Positions 1 through 10,870 of a stretch of DNA of 64,000 bases are shown one piece after another (positions within the stretch are counted from its first letter, which is position 1; each line of letters opens with the position of its first letter). The notes below the pieces were generated by a model that was given only the letters and a program-made list of their open reading frames with translations, did not search any database and was not told the DNA's origin. Source of the stretch: Bemisia tabaci (Eukaryota; Arthropoda; Insecta; Hemiptera; Aleyrodidae); NCBI RefSeq assembly GCF_918797505.1, contig NC_092801.1, forward strand, positions 22,382,116-22,446,115. Reading direction: 5' to 3'. The position numbers were made by a program, and so were the translations under genes.

Positions 1-147
1 GATATCCCCTCCTGGCCTTACTTTGAAAGTTTTTTTGAGCTTGGGAGATGATTTCAGAGAAACCAGTGGCACCGTTGTGTTTCTTGCAAACTTTTACATA
101 AGAATCAATGGTTAAATCGCAAATCCCTCACACATGCAACATCTCCA
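1..147. mobile_element. Family C element, right arm only (cut by window edge)
   Basis: It matches the right arm of the complete C copy, from GATATCCCCTCC to CACATGCAACATCTCCA. The rest presumably lies before the window. It is followed directly by the right part of a family-A element. Confidence 0.8.
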
Positions 148-272
148 CTCGATCTAAAAAGTCTGAAAATTTCAAGGAAAGACATCCATAACCTTTTTCA
201 AAAATATACACTTGTTGAGAGGAAATTTGGCAACATTCGAATGCTCATACGACGTTTCATTCAATACGGCAG
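148..272. mobile_element. Family A element, right part
   Basis: Internal A sequence (GATCTAAAAAGTCTGAAAATT) and the right terminus with GGCAACATTCGAATGCTCAT and a mutated end ATACGGCAG. Its left part is displaced by the family-C insertion and lies outside the window. Confidence 0.75.
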
Positions 273-968
273 TGTTTAGGCCTTTAAAACGACGCCGCAC
301 GGCGCCGCGACGCACCGCCTCGCCGCGGCTCCGCATTCAACCTCTTGAGTTATGGTTCGAGCTTAAATTTGCGTGCCATCCATCTGAAGGGGTGTGAAAT
401 TGATAAATACGCCCGACCGACGCAGCGCCGCGATAATATATGGCGGGCGATTTGCACCGTCCCGCTCGGCAGAAACCGCGTATAAACACGGGATTCGCAT
501 AGACAGTTAGGAGCATCGAGGTTTTATAGTCGTGCGGTTGCTCGGCAGGGCGCCCGAACGCAACCCGCAACTCAGTCGCGTCGCGGAATAAATTGTGAAA
601 TTAATTTTTTTCCTTTCCGTTTCCTTCAATTTTTTACTCCGTTTTTTATTTCCTCGAAGCTCGCGACGGCGGGATCGAGCCCTCGAAGGGGTGAAGTGGA
701 GGGGGCGGGCCCCGGGGTGGGGGCGAGGGGGGGGGGCGAGGGGGGGGCGAGGGGGGGGGCGCCTAATTTGAAAACACGGGTCGGACAAATACGGCAATGG
801 AATTATCAGTTTCATTGCTAATTATATTACGGCGCTCTCGATTTTGTACCCTCAGACCGTGCGCTTTGTACCCGCTCTGCTGCGGTGTTGCCGGATCTGT
901 ATAACATTTCGATAGACATGAGCAGCGTTTACAAGAGAGGGACCTATTCTGATTTTTAAAAGCAAAAT
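273..968. other. GC-rich anonymous DNA with a G-run block
   Basis: CpG-rich sequence without a supported gene. A block at about 695-765 consists of GGGGGCGAG-type runs. Confidence 0.4.
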
Positions 969-1007
969 TGGACCGAGTTCATCAGAAAAGAACCAACCCA
1001 CATTAAG

Positions 1008-1448
1008 GTGATTCGATGGACGCTATATTTTGTGTCAGAACGACATGCGATGTATCGCATCGATTGGTTCCATTTTTCAGGTACTCGTCATTTTTCTCGA
1101 ATTTTGAGATCGCAATTCTGTTGCCAGGAGAATGAAGAATTTACTTACCAATTTTGACAAACAGATTCTACGTAATATAGGCGTATTTTTTCAGAGGAAA
1201 AACATCGCAGTCGATACTGATATCAAAACTGCACTCGAATGCTGTGTTTTCTATTTGAAAAAAACATGCCTAAATTAAATTAAATGCGCTCGTCAAAATT
1301 GGTGAGTGAACTCTTTAGTCTCCTGACAACAGGATTGCGATCTCAAAATTCGAGAAAAATGACGAGTAGCTGAAAAAATGGAACCAATCGATGCAATATA
1401 TCGCAAGTCGTTTTGACACAAAATATGGTGGCTGCGCAATCATCTTAA
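1008..1448. mobile_element. Family L foldback element
   Basis: Arms start AAGGTGATTCGATGGACGC and its inverse, sharing GAGATCGCAATTCTGTTG and an inner palindrome of GATACTGATATCAAAACTGC type. A fragment of the B-like end GGACCGAGTTCATCAGAAAA precedes it (969-1006). Confidence 0.8.
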
Positions 1449-1648
1449 GTTGAAACTGAGAAAAAGGGTTGAAATTTTATTCGTGCATAAGTCCTCAACC
1501 CCTTTGACTTTCTTTCGTCCGAATGCATCACGATCATTTTCACCTCCGAACTGCTTTCGTAACTTGAATGAGAATCGAGGGTGTCTTTCGTTGGAATACG
1601 TCTGCTTCTGAACATCGATTAGACCGAGTTCATCGGAAAGGAACCAGT

Positions 1649-1810
1649 GGCGTGGCGTGCTTTGCGATATATCGATTGCTTTGCAATTTAAACCTACGGA
1701 AAAGGATCGATAAACAGGGTGTTCGCAGTGAACACCTTAATAATCGATTCTTTACCATAGGTTTAAATAGCATAACAATCGATACATCGCTTGCGTTTTT
1801 AATCTGCCCG
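1649..1810. mobile_element. Family F short inverted-repeat element
   Basis: Palindromic, with GGCGTGGCGTGC at the left, ATATCGATTG and TTTAAACCTACGG inverted as TAGGTTTAAAT ... CAATCGAT. Preceded by a B-like end fragment (1620-1645). Confidence 0.75.
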
Positions 1811-1854
1811 GCAAATTGGGATACCTCCGATTATTCTGCCGGATCAGACATAAA

Positions 1855-2164
1855 ATTAAATTAAACTGATAATAATACGAGAAAAAAAGGTAATAACATA
1901 AATACGTTGACATTAATTAAAAGTAGAAAAAGATGCAATTATAATAAACATGAATTAAGTACAAAAACTGAAAAAAATAAAAGTAATAAAAAATAAAGAA
2001 AAGGAAAGAAGAGTAAATTTTGAAATGAAATGAAAGAAATTTGAAAAATAGAGTAGAAGATTTAAAAAGAAAAAGGGGGGATTTAAAAATTTAAAAAAAT
2101 ACATAAAATTGTTTTTAAAAAAAAAAACAGAGTAAATAATTAAATATAATAGAGAACAAAAGAC
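1855..2164. repeat. A-rich low-complexity stretch
   Basis: About 300 bp of A/G-biased sequence with many AAAA runs and hardly any C. No gene. Confidence 0.6.
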
Positions 2165-2490
2165 AATAATATTGAGTACAATGTCGCTCAGATTCGGGTT
2201 GAGGTTTCAATAACGAGGCCAGATTACATGTTTATATCTTCTGCTGTTTTTCTTTCGTAGCCTTTGAAGCACCACTGCGATAAACTCTGATACGAACACA
2301 GTAATTTGAAGATAAAGCGACGGAGTGGATGCGCGTTGATGACGGCGCAGAGATACAACTATTCGTACTTAATGGATGTCCGTGTTGCGTCTGCAAAATT
2401 GAAGGCGCGATGACGCGAGGCGTCACTTCGCGATGCTCCGTTCAGCCTCTGCTGCCGAGAAGGTATCGCTCAGAATCGAGAGAAAAGTTA
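2165..2490. repeat. Family O dispersed repeat
   Basis: Shares ACGAGGCCAGATTAC, GCGTTGATGACGGCGCAGAG and CTGCAAAATTGAAGGCGCG with an inverted copy at 23740-24010 and a diverged part at 15822-15960. Confidence 0.65.
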
Positions 2491-2685
2491 GGAAATGAGG
2501 CCCAAATCCGAGGCCGTATCTTCGGCTGTGCTGACACTTGATTTTTCTCTCTTTTTTTCAATTTGGTGTCTACTTCTTTTTTAGGATATATCTGTAGACC
2601 TATATCTAAAAGCTCATTTGAACCGGCTATGTGCAACTCGCAGGGCACGTATTTTTAGAAAACCGCGGGTGTACTTGACCCGTAT

Positions 2686-2840
2686 TGGCGAATCCAGCAT
2701 TGTGGCAACATCGGATTTCCTTCATTTAAACCTATGGAAATGTATCGATTCTTGGAGAGGCCAGGCACTCCGACAAGAATCGATTATTTAGCATAGGTTT
2801 GAATGGAGGAATCCGATGTTGCCAAATTGCCGGATCCGCC
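2686..2840. mobile_element. Family G inverted-repeat element
   Basis: The left end GGCGAATCCAGCATTGTGG is inverted as CCAAATTGCCGGATCCGCC. The centre holds AAGAATCGATT inverted about a short spacer. Confidence 0.75.
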
Positions 2841-3473
2841 TCTAGGTATGCGGCATGGGCATCAAAGTGTTGAAGAAACTTAAACCAACGATATTGCTTG
2901 AAATTTTCAAAGAATAGCCTTCATCCGAAGTGTAAAATTCAGGGAAGTTTTCACGAAATGACGTTAAGTATTATTACATTTAGAAATTAAAATTTGTCCG
3001 TCGCAAACCGAGATTCGCGTTTTGTAGTATTATCGACAGCATTGCTCATTTCGTTGAACACGCTTTAGGCGGAAAATGTAGCTGATCTCTTACTTCTATC
3101 CTCTGGGAGGGCTGTACTGTGGGGTCTTTAAAATATTTAGAATTCGGGATAATCTCAAAGATTATGACTCTTATTGAATCATAGAAAAAGGGAGAGGAAA
3201 AGAGGGGGAAAAGAGAGGAACGAACAGGAACTACGTGTAATGGGAATAATTTGGAGTGGAACAAGTCAGAAAGATGCCAACTGCTCAATCAAGAAAGAGG
3301 AAAATATTGCCGTTTCCCCTATCATTTCCCGTTTTTCCATTAAGAGCGATGCATAAATAGGCCAGTTCATCCGAACTGATGGAATTTTCAGCAAACTCGT
3401 CATATATAAGGAAATTTTGGTTCAGTGAAGTTGGGTTACTTGTGAGGTAAAGTCGGATAAAGTTAGTTTTGAG

Positions 3474-3493
3474 TTAGGTTAGGTTAGGTTAGG
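3474..3493 (+). repeat. Four TTAGG units (interstitial telomere-like repeat)
   Basis: Four perfect TTAGG units, followed by a degenerate one. TTAGG is the common arthropod telomere motif; four units could also be chance or a repair scar. Confidence 0.6.
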
Positions 3494-3564
3494 CTAGAGT
3501 CAATAGCACAAGGAAAACTAGACTTGAAATTCGAGAGATGTTATAGAGGGAAGTTTTAAGTTTC

Positions 3565-4165
3565 GTTGACACCGTGATCACCTTTCATGGGGGTCAGAAT
3601 TTTTTATTTTTGGATGATCATGGTGTCACCAAAAACTTAGAAAAACTGTTTGTTGACACCATGCTCGTTGTAAATAATAAAAATACATTCGGTCTTCATA
3701 ATATTTCTATTCCATATTTATCTTATAGATCGTATTCGATACATCAAACGGGTGAGATTGTATCGATATCGATTGGTTCAAAACATAAACATAGCCTCAA
3801 AAGTAAATTCAGAAATCTGAGAGAACGGATCTTTTGAAACAGATTTTTTATTCTTTTGAGTACTAAATGCCAATGCAAAGTGAAATTGTCAGGAAATTTC
3901 TCATTTTCAGCTTTTCCAATTAAAATCCTTACAGTTTGGTTTGAGGTTATGTTCTATTGTTTTGAACCAAACGATACATCGAACCGTTATCGAATGCGGT
4001 CTATTATAATTACTATGTATTTATAGTGCCCCACTGTATTATACTTTTCCTCCTACCCCTATCTAGGGGACATAACATTTTAATAGCACTAGCATTAAGT
4101 CTTAGCCCTAAGTCTAGTTATAATCATATTGTAAATATTCCAATTGCTGTATAAGTAGGTGAATA

Positions 4166-4211
<46 letters not shown>

Positions 4212-4385
4212 ATGCTCGTTGACATCATGATCGTTGACACCATGTTAAGTATTCATCATCTTTCATAGGGGTCAGAATTTTTTTAATTTTGAATGATCAT
4301 AGTGTCAACAAAAACTTAGAAAAACTGTTTGTTGACACCATGATCGTTGACGTCATGATCGTTGACACCATGCTAAGTAATCATT
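3565..4385. repeat. Direct repeat (GTTGACACCATGATC type), split by a retroposon
   Basis: Units of about 105 bp carry GTTGACACCATGATCGTTGA, GGGGTCAGAATTTTTT and AAAAACTTAGAAAAACTG. One full unit lies before the retroposon and one after. Confidence 0.75.
3671..4208 (+). mobile_element. Poly(A)-tailed retroposon copy with 13-bp target duplication
   Basis: The sequence ends in an A tract of about 38 bp (4171-4208). The 13-bp ACCATGCTCGTTG occurs directly before it (3658-3670) and after the tail (4209-4221), the signature of target-primed insertion. It is probably a 5'-truncated LINE or SINE-like copy; there is no coding frame. A foldback of about 290 bp (3724-4014; inverted GATCGTATTCGATA / TATCGAATGCGGTC ends) sits inside it. 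Confidence 0.8.
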
Positions 4386-4922
4386 AACCCCCTCCTCCTC
4401 TCAGCTGACCCAACAGCCGACCTTGAATCCGATCCGGAACTCGGACCACCCTTATCAGTGACCCAGATACCTCTCAATCGTCATCGATCCCGGCGCGGGG
4501 TGATTTAAGGGCACGCCGGTGGAATGCGGATTGCAGAGGCCGGCAATTGCGGGGGCGGCGAACAAGTGGACTAAATTAGACCGAGGAGGGGATCGGGCAA
4601 TTGTAATAAATCCATTCGGCGGGGCGGGGGTGTTTATCGCTATTATGATACCATAAATCGAACCGGGAGGGCAGCGATATACAGGGTGGCTCCACCTGGC
4701 GGGGAGGAAGGCTAATTAGCCGGAGTCGTTCCGGGGGGCGGCGGGGGGTGGCGGCCGGGGACTGTGGTCGAGTGAGAGATAGCCCCGGACAAGCACGATG
4801 AGTCCCGAGAGTCCCTCCAACTAAAGTTCTGCCGTGCTGAGGAAGAACGCCGTATGAGCCTTCAGGCGTTGCCAAATTTCCCTTGATAAAACATATATTT
4901 AAGATATCATTCATGCATATTT

Positions 4923-5175
4923 GGACCGCGTTAAACAGAAAGGAACCAAACCACATTAGCTATTGCCAAATTTAATTGACTAATTTAATTTTTTACATGA
5001 AAACAGTTGGGCGGATTTTCGTGCAAATTTCAGTGAATTTTCTCCATAGTGCGAAGCAAATTTCTTAACATTTTCAAAAGGATCCGCACAAACGTTTTCT
5101 CGTAAAAAAACAAAGTGCCCAGTTAAAATTGGCAATAGCTGATGTGGCTTGGTTCCTTTCTGTTAAACGCGGTCC
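4923..5175. mobile_element. Family B inverted-repeat element, nested in family A
   Basis: The ends GGACCGCGTTAAACAGAAAG and its inverted counterpart ...CTGTTAAACGCGGTCC delimit 253 bp. Family-A sequence continues on both sides, so B landed in an existing A copy. Confidence 0.88.
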
Positions 5176-5254
5176 ATTTTTCCTTGAAATTTTCAGATAT
5201 TTTAGATTAAAGTGTGTACAAAATTGTCTGAAAATTTTGGAAAATAATATTCGC

Positions 5255-5762
5255 AATGGAGATGTTGCATGTGTGAGGAATTTGCGATTTGACTATTGAT
5301 TCTTATGTAAAAGTTCGCGAGAAGCACGATGGTGCCACTGGTTTTCTCTGAAATCAACTCCCAAGCTCAAAAAAAGCTCTCAACTTGAGTCCAAAATGGA
5401 GGGGATATCCCACCCTACCCTGAGAGTCCACCTCTACATCAAGACGAACTCTCCATGCAAAGATAGGGAGCAAATACATTGACAGGGCTGCCACTTTATT
5501 TGGTGACTCTTAAACTGAAAACACGGCAACACTGCTAATGTATTTGCTCCCTATCTTTGCATGGAGAGTTTGTCTTGATGTAAAGGTGGACTCTCACGAT
5601 AGCGTGGGATATCCCCTCCATTTTGGAATCAACTTGAGAGCTTTTTTTGAGCTTGGAAGTTGATTTCAGAGAAAACCAGTAGCACCATCGTATTTCTCGC
5701 GAACTTTTACATAAGAATCATCAGTCAAATCGCAAATTCCTCACACATGCAATATCTCCATT
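5255..5762. mobile_element. Family C foldback element, nested in family A
   Basis: Two arms of about 160 bp are reverse complements (AATGGAGATGTTGCATGTG... and its inverse). An inner inverted repeat built on GAGAGTCCACCTCTACATC-type sequence surrounds a short spacer. It interrupts the right half of the family-A copy. Confidence 0.85.
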
Positions 5763-5984
5763 TCCCTCAGTAAATTCGGTTTTTATCGGAGGAAACTTGG
5801 CAACGTCTCAAGGCTCATACGGCGTTCTTCCTTAGCATGGCAGAGTTGGTGCCGGGCCCGATGCCCGAGCTGGGGAAGTCGCCAGCGTCGTGCGGGTGGT
5901 CTAGTCGCAAGGCGCTCTAGCTCGGCTCATCCCCGCAACAACGGGCCCAGAATGGCAGCTTCTGCCGTTTAACCGAAAAGAGCA

Positions 5985-6555
5985 TCATGAGGGTTGCTAG
6001 AGAATTTGTAAAATTAAATTCCCTGATATTTCCCTGCTTTCCCCGACACATTTTGGGGAAACCTGACAATTGAAGATATGCCAGATGGTCAAGAAGACAT
6101 AATAAGAAATTGTTTTCGGGCAAAATTTGTTCCTCGATACGTAAAATCCATTCTAGAAAACTAAGAAATGTGCTTATTATCGACCTTTCCCTGACATTTT
6201 CATTGATATTTCCAGGTTTTCTCCAGTTTCTTAAAATTCCTTGAAATTTCCCGGTTTTTCCGGTATTCCCTGACTTTGGTGACCCTGGGAACCAATCATG
6301 ATTAGGAAACAACAAAACTTGATTTTGGTGAAATTCCCTGCCAATTGAACATGCCAGGTTGTTAAAAAGACAATAGTTAAAAATATTTTCCGGGCAAAAT
6401 TTGTTGTTCACAACGTTAAATCCACTCGAGAAAGCAAATAAAGGTGACTTAACGATTTTTCCCTGACATTTTCGTCATAATTCCTGACATTTTCGTCAGT
6501 TTCCCTAACTTTTTCAATTCTCTGACGTTTCCCGGTTTTCCCGGTAGCTAACTGT
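5985..6555. repeat. Family P repeat rich in TTTCCCTGACATTTTC
   Basis: Many copies of CCCTGACATTTTC / TTTCCCGGTTTT-type motifs; part is related to 59603-59876 in NEMP intron 5 (CAGGGCTGCCACAGTCAGGG, AGGGAAATGTCAGG). Confidence 0.55.
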
Positions 6556-6741
6556 GGCGCAACCGTGTGAGAGTATTATTAAACCGCAGAGTAGTAACCC
6601 CTTACGACGGTATAAATTTGTGCCACTAATTTTTTCTAAAAAAATATTAAAATTTAGTGAGACATCCACTCTGAGGCAATATACAGGATGTTCCATTGTT
6701 AAACGATCGATTTTTGGGATCAAGATACAGTTGCAGTACGT

Positions 6742-6890
6742 TGGCGCGGCGTGCTATGCAATATATCGATTGATCTGCCATTCAAACCTATGGAAAAGGA
6801 TCGATAATCAGGGTGTTCGCAGCGAATATCTTAATGATCGATTCTTTACCATAACTTCGAATGAGGAAATATCGATAATCGACCTCGTCA
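6742..6890. mobile_element. Family F short inverted-repeat element
   Basis: GGCGCGGCGTGCTATGCAAT left end, CAAACCTATGG interior and an inverted right side with ATATCGATAATCG. Confidence 0.65.
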
Positions 6891-6913
6891 CTAGTACAGT
6901 AGTCTCATTTGCG

Positions 6914-7182
6914 TATTGCATTTTGCAAAAAGATCCTAAGAGCATATTCCCATGTCGCTAAGATTAGACAATTTATTTTACCTTGCAAACTGATCATCAA
7001 AACAAGTTTAATCTTCACTCCCAATTAAGTATTAATTCAAGGCAAAAATTACCTTTGTAAATTTAATTTGTGATATGATCTCGGTAATTTTTTTTTTTTT
7101 TTTTTCTTTTGCAAAGAATGGAAGTTGCACAATCTTAGTAATGTTAAAATACTCTTGGTTCCTTTTTACAAAACGCAATCCA
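6914..7182. mobile_element. Family D-like inverted-repeat element
   Basis: Left GTATTGCATTTTGCAAAAAG, right TTTTTACAAAACGCAATCC; the interior shares CCATGTCGCTAAGA with the copy at 22473. Confidence 0.65.
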
Positions 7183-7672
7183 ATCATAGGTAGGTTAATA
7201 AAATAAAAGCTGTAACCATTTTTCTCTCCTGTCATGTACACTACAGACTACATTCTCATTTCCGTAATTTGTTTTAAAGTTGATTTATGAATATGTTCAC
7301 TCGCGTTAAACTAGTAGCAGGTAAAGAAGTAAAGAGATCGAACGTCGGACATTTAATTAAGAAGCCCACAAAACAACACCTCGAAAAACAGAAACATTCA
7401 ACCGTAAACACGCAAGTCTCAAGACCGACCCCTGATAATAATTGGAAGGGACAAGGGATCGAAGTTGAAGTAAATTAGTTCTAAGAATGCCCGGTAGACA
7501 TCGCGTGTTTCCAAGAAAACTGTATTGAAGGGCTGATTGGGAGCATTCTTGGAATAAGGCTGTCTCCATGCTTGCGGTGTTCCCTCTAGATAAACATGCA
7601 TGTATGAAAGTCGTGAAGGTGGAGTTTATTGGCGGTCACGCATTAACTATTCAAGCAATGTAATCTGGTGAG

Positions 7673-7945
7673 GCATATCGACGGTGAAACTACCAAACCA
7701 CGTATCTCGGTTTGCGACGTCACAGACTGCCTGCCATTCTTTATTTTTTAAATGAAAAACTACCTAACGTCCAGTCTTGAAAATTTCTGTGATTTTTCCT
7801 CTTTGTGCAGAGAAAATTCTGTGAAAATTTCAAGGAATGATATTGATTTGGTCTACTTCAAAAAAATAAAATGTGAGTGTAAATTTTTAAACACCGCAAA
7901 CGAGATACGTGGTTTGGTAGTTTCACCGTCGATATACTTGGCGGA
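7673..7945. mobile_element. Family M inverted-repeat element
   Basis: ATATCGACGGTGAAACTACC at the left is perfectly inverted at the right. Interior includes AAAATTTCTGTGATTTTTC. Confidence 0.75.
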
Positions 7946-7956
7946 TCCGTGATGTA

Positions 7957-8205
7957 AATATCGACGGCTAAAGTGCGAAACAACGTATCTCCGTCTGCAA
8001 TGTTGCCCTCCCATTCATACTTTGTCAAATTCCTTAAAACTCCCTTGATTTTTCTGATCTGTGAGCGAAATATTCTGTACGCATTTCCAGCCATAAAATT
8101 GGTTTGTTTCTCTCCGAAAAAATAAAATAGGAACAGAGATTTTGAAACATCGCAATGGAGATACGTGTTTTGGAACTTTGGTCATCGATATTTTCGTGTG
8201 CACGT
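7957..8205. mobile_element. Family M-like inverted-repeat element, adjacent copy
   Basis: AATATCGACGGCTAAAGTGC and an inverted right end (GGTCATCGATATT); related to but diverged from the preceding copy. Half copies appear at 14413-14600 and 16575-16735. Confidence 0.65.
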
Positions 8206-9299
8206 GGCAACATTTATATATTTCGTAATGCTGGCTGATGAATGTAATGTTTATCGATTTGTTGGTCAAGTTTGTCAAACTGAATCTTGTCCGCTGAACG
8301 AACTGCTCAAAGAATCGCTTAGCGTTTATCCCGTAAACGCTGGACGGACGAGAGCGTAGGACTAACTGTTTAGTAGGACGAAATTCCCTTGGACAAGATT
8401 TCGAGGGAGAAAAACGTGAAAAAAATAAATTGGACGAAAACGTTTAGTCCAGTCAATTTAGCTCTAAATAAGGGTCATCTGGGAAAATCCATATATAGAA
8501 GGTTTTTTTGCGGAAACATGTTGCATTAGGCTACCAGAACAACATATCAAAAGTTTACCAAAATCGGCCGTCCGCTAAGGCCGCCATCTTGAAAAAAGGG
8601 GGGGCGGGGGGCCAAAATACGCCGCCGGCGACCGGTTTTTAGCTTATATCTTGAAAAATATCGATCCTACGGAAAAATGTCACTGAACCTTTTAAAAAGA
8701 TCATAAAATTTCCTATTAGAAACACTATACATTTATTAAGTTGCGACTTCTGGTTCGTGAGATATGGCGGTAGTTTCCTGCGGCTAGGAAAGTCAAATCT
8801 TGCGAGAAATCACGTTTTTTCAACAAAATCTGTAATTATCTTAAAAACGGCGAGTCTGAGGCAAAAAAGTGTTCTTACCGGAATGAAAGAGCATAAAATT
8901 TCCATGCTACGAATGCTTATAAATTCACCAGGGGGTCCGCCCCCGGAGCGCAATGCGGTCCGAACCAACGGCGGCTACTACGCGGTGAGGCTCGGCTTGG
9001 CCGCGCCATGAATTGTTGCGGTCCAAGATGAAACGGCTTCACTTTTTTGGTAGATTTACCGCGAGGGTATGTCATATTATCCATTTAAATATGTGCTAAT
9101 TTCCTTTCATCATGAACCCCCCCCCCCCTCCCCCTTTAGGTCATGCATAAAGTATAGTTAATAAATGTCAACGGTCGCGCTTGAAGATAATGTTATTATT
9201 TTAGGCTTTCTTATTCAAATTAAATTTGTCAACAAATCCTCTTTTTTCAAAGTAACTAAAAGGAAATGAATTAATACAAAATATAGAAAGAGGGAGTCT

Positions 9300-10870
9300 A
9301 AATTCATCTTCTGCTTCCTCTTCGATCAGTGTTTCTGCTTGATTGCTGCATCCCAAGCCGGAACAATGTAGACAAAAGTCACTGCATGGTACACCAGCTC
9401 TCTTACAATAGCAGCGGGCACTACAGCTTTTCGAACATGTACATGAGATGATTTGTAAAAGTTCTTGGGGGGGAGGGGGGGGGGGGTCAGGCGGGTTGAG
9501 CATAGGCACAAGGAGAAGCCTGAGTTCCGAAGATTTCCACCCCCATTCCTTGGGATTCCGTTTTCTTCCTCTCCAGAGTTGAACTTGATAATATACACGT
9601 AAGAAGTGTTGTTTGCACGCATCTGAAGTTGGAGGCAACGTTTGCAGTTTCACCTCAGTTTTTGCCTTGCCAAAGCACGATTAAAACATTGAAATCTGCT
9701 GAAATCTGCATTTGTTCAAAGCAGTAGGTAACTGATTTTTCAGCACCATACAGCAAAAGAACGAGTTGCTCACCCGCTTGACAAAGCTCATCTTGAGTGC
9801 AGTCGGTTTCATCAAATTTCTCAGCAATACAAGAGACTTCGCCACATTTTTCTAACAGTTTAATAAATTTGCCTTTGCCCTTGCCACGAAATGCTGAAGT
9901 AGTATCACATCCACTGACGACATAGATAAACAGAATGCTCTTCTTCTAATTTACGTTCGATGTTCGCAATCGATTTGAGCTAAAAATTTGGGCTGCATAT
10001 TTGCCCTTATACCTGGTTTGAGTGATAGGATGTCGCTTGATGCAGGCGTCAAAGCTATCATTAGAACAAGGAGGTCAATGTCTTCACCAACGATTAGAGT
10101 ACCTATATTGAGAGAGTATGGCCACCGGTGTTACCACCTCTGATTGGCTCTGGCTCAGCCATCATAGGCTGAATGGAGCCCTTAGGACCCAAAAATGGCG
10201 GACGCCATAAATTAATGTGATGCAAAATGACTCAAATTGTAGTTTTCTTTGCTTATCGTAACGAGAAATTTACCCAAATGCACTATTGCGATTCTTTGCA
10301 TATTTTTAAGGCTAATCGTGTGCAATTTTTGAGAAAAATTATCTTGGATGTAGTAAGGTTGGCAGCAAGTGTGGTTGGTGAAAACAGTCAAAAGTTGGCA
10401 ATGACCCCCCTCCTATCCACAAAAACCAAAACAAAGCGCCGCCATTTTTGGGTCCTAAAAGTCTCTCCATGGGGCCCAGTGGCCATACTCTCTCAATATA
10501 GGTAGGTACTCTACCAACGATAACAACTTGTTTCTTCGTTCCTCTCGGCAGACTGATAGCCTCATTTACGATGAGAGTATCCGCATCGTCCTCTGCTTGA
10601 GATACTTTAACTTGACTCCCTGTGGTAAAGTGTTTCGATAACAAGCGAATTAAACGCGCATCATTCTTTTCATTATAGATAGAAGCAAGTCCTGGGCCAC
10701 GGATATGGGAGTGTCCTCAAAAAGAATTAAGGCAGGACATTTCTTAAAGCTATAACGTCGTCACCTTTCGACGCTTTTTGTAGAATCTGTTGCGCTTTTT
10801 GTTCGTATCCATCAAAAACAATTGAACCTTCAAGACCATCATGCTTTTCAACATATAGGTATTAATAAAC
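9300..10870 (-). pseudogene. Broken transposon-associated ORF with GCDTTS motif and CXC cysteine cluster
   Basis: Read on the minus strand from about 10860 down: a VFDGYEQKAQQILQKASKGD stretch; EDDADTLIVNEAI; KKQVVIVG; then a family-I insertion (10096-10512); then VGEDIDLLVLMIAL; VSGCDTTSAFRGKGKGKF; and after a frame change LPPTSDACKQHFLRVYYQVQ, EWGW and a cysteine cluster (CTCSKSCSARCYCKRAGVPC...C..C) like tesmin/TSO1 CXC domains. These motifs are recalled in this order from mobile-element-linked proteins of many invertebrates. Stops near 10740, a frame change near 9690 and the insertion make it non-functional. The biochemical role of the family is not known to me. Confidence 0.7.
10096..10512. 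mobile_element. Family I small inverted-repeat element, copy 1
   Basis: The termini AGAGTACCTA(CC)TATATTGAGAGAG are inverted at both ends. The target duplication ACCAACGAT (10086-10094 and 10513-10521) is 9 bp, or 10 with one mismatch. It splits the VVIVG/VGEDID coding motif of the ORF relic. A duplication this long fits Mutator-like elements (9-11 bp), but no transposase is present. Confidence 0.85.

Larger units (their letters stand above)
4829..5843. mobile_element. Family A inverted-repeat element, copy carrying nested B and C insertions
   Basis: The left end is CTGCCGTGCTGAGGAAGAAC, the right end the inverted ...CCTTAGCATGGCAG, and the target duplication AGTT (4825-4828 and 5844-5847). 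Family A is normally about 253 bp. This copy is about 1 kb because it contains a family-B element (4923-5175) and a family-C foldback (about 5255-5762). Confidence 0.9.

Noticed and set aside
7287..7478. A 63-codon open frame with basic residues
   Set aside because: No domain, no splice context, surrounded by repeats; most likely chance.
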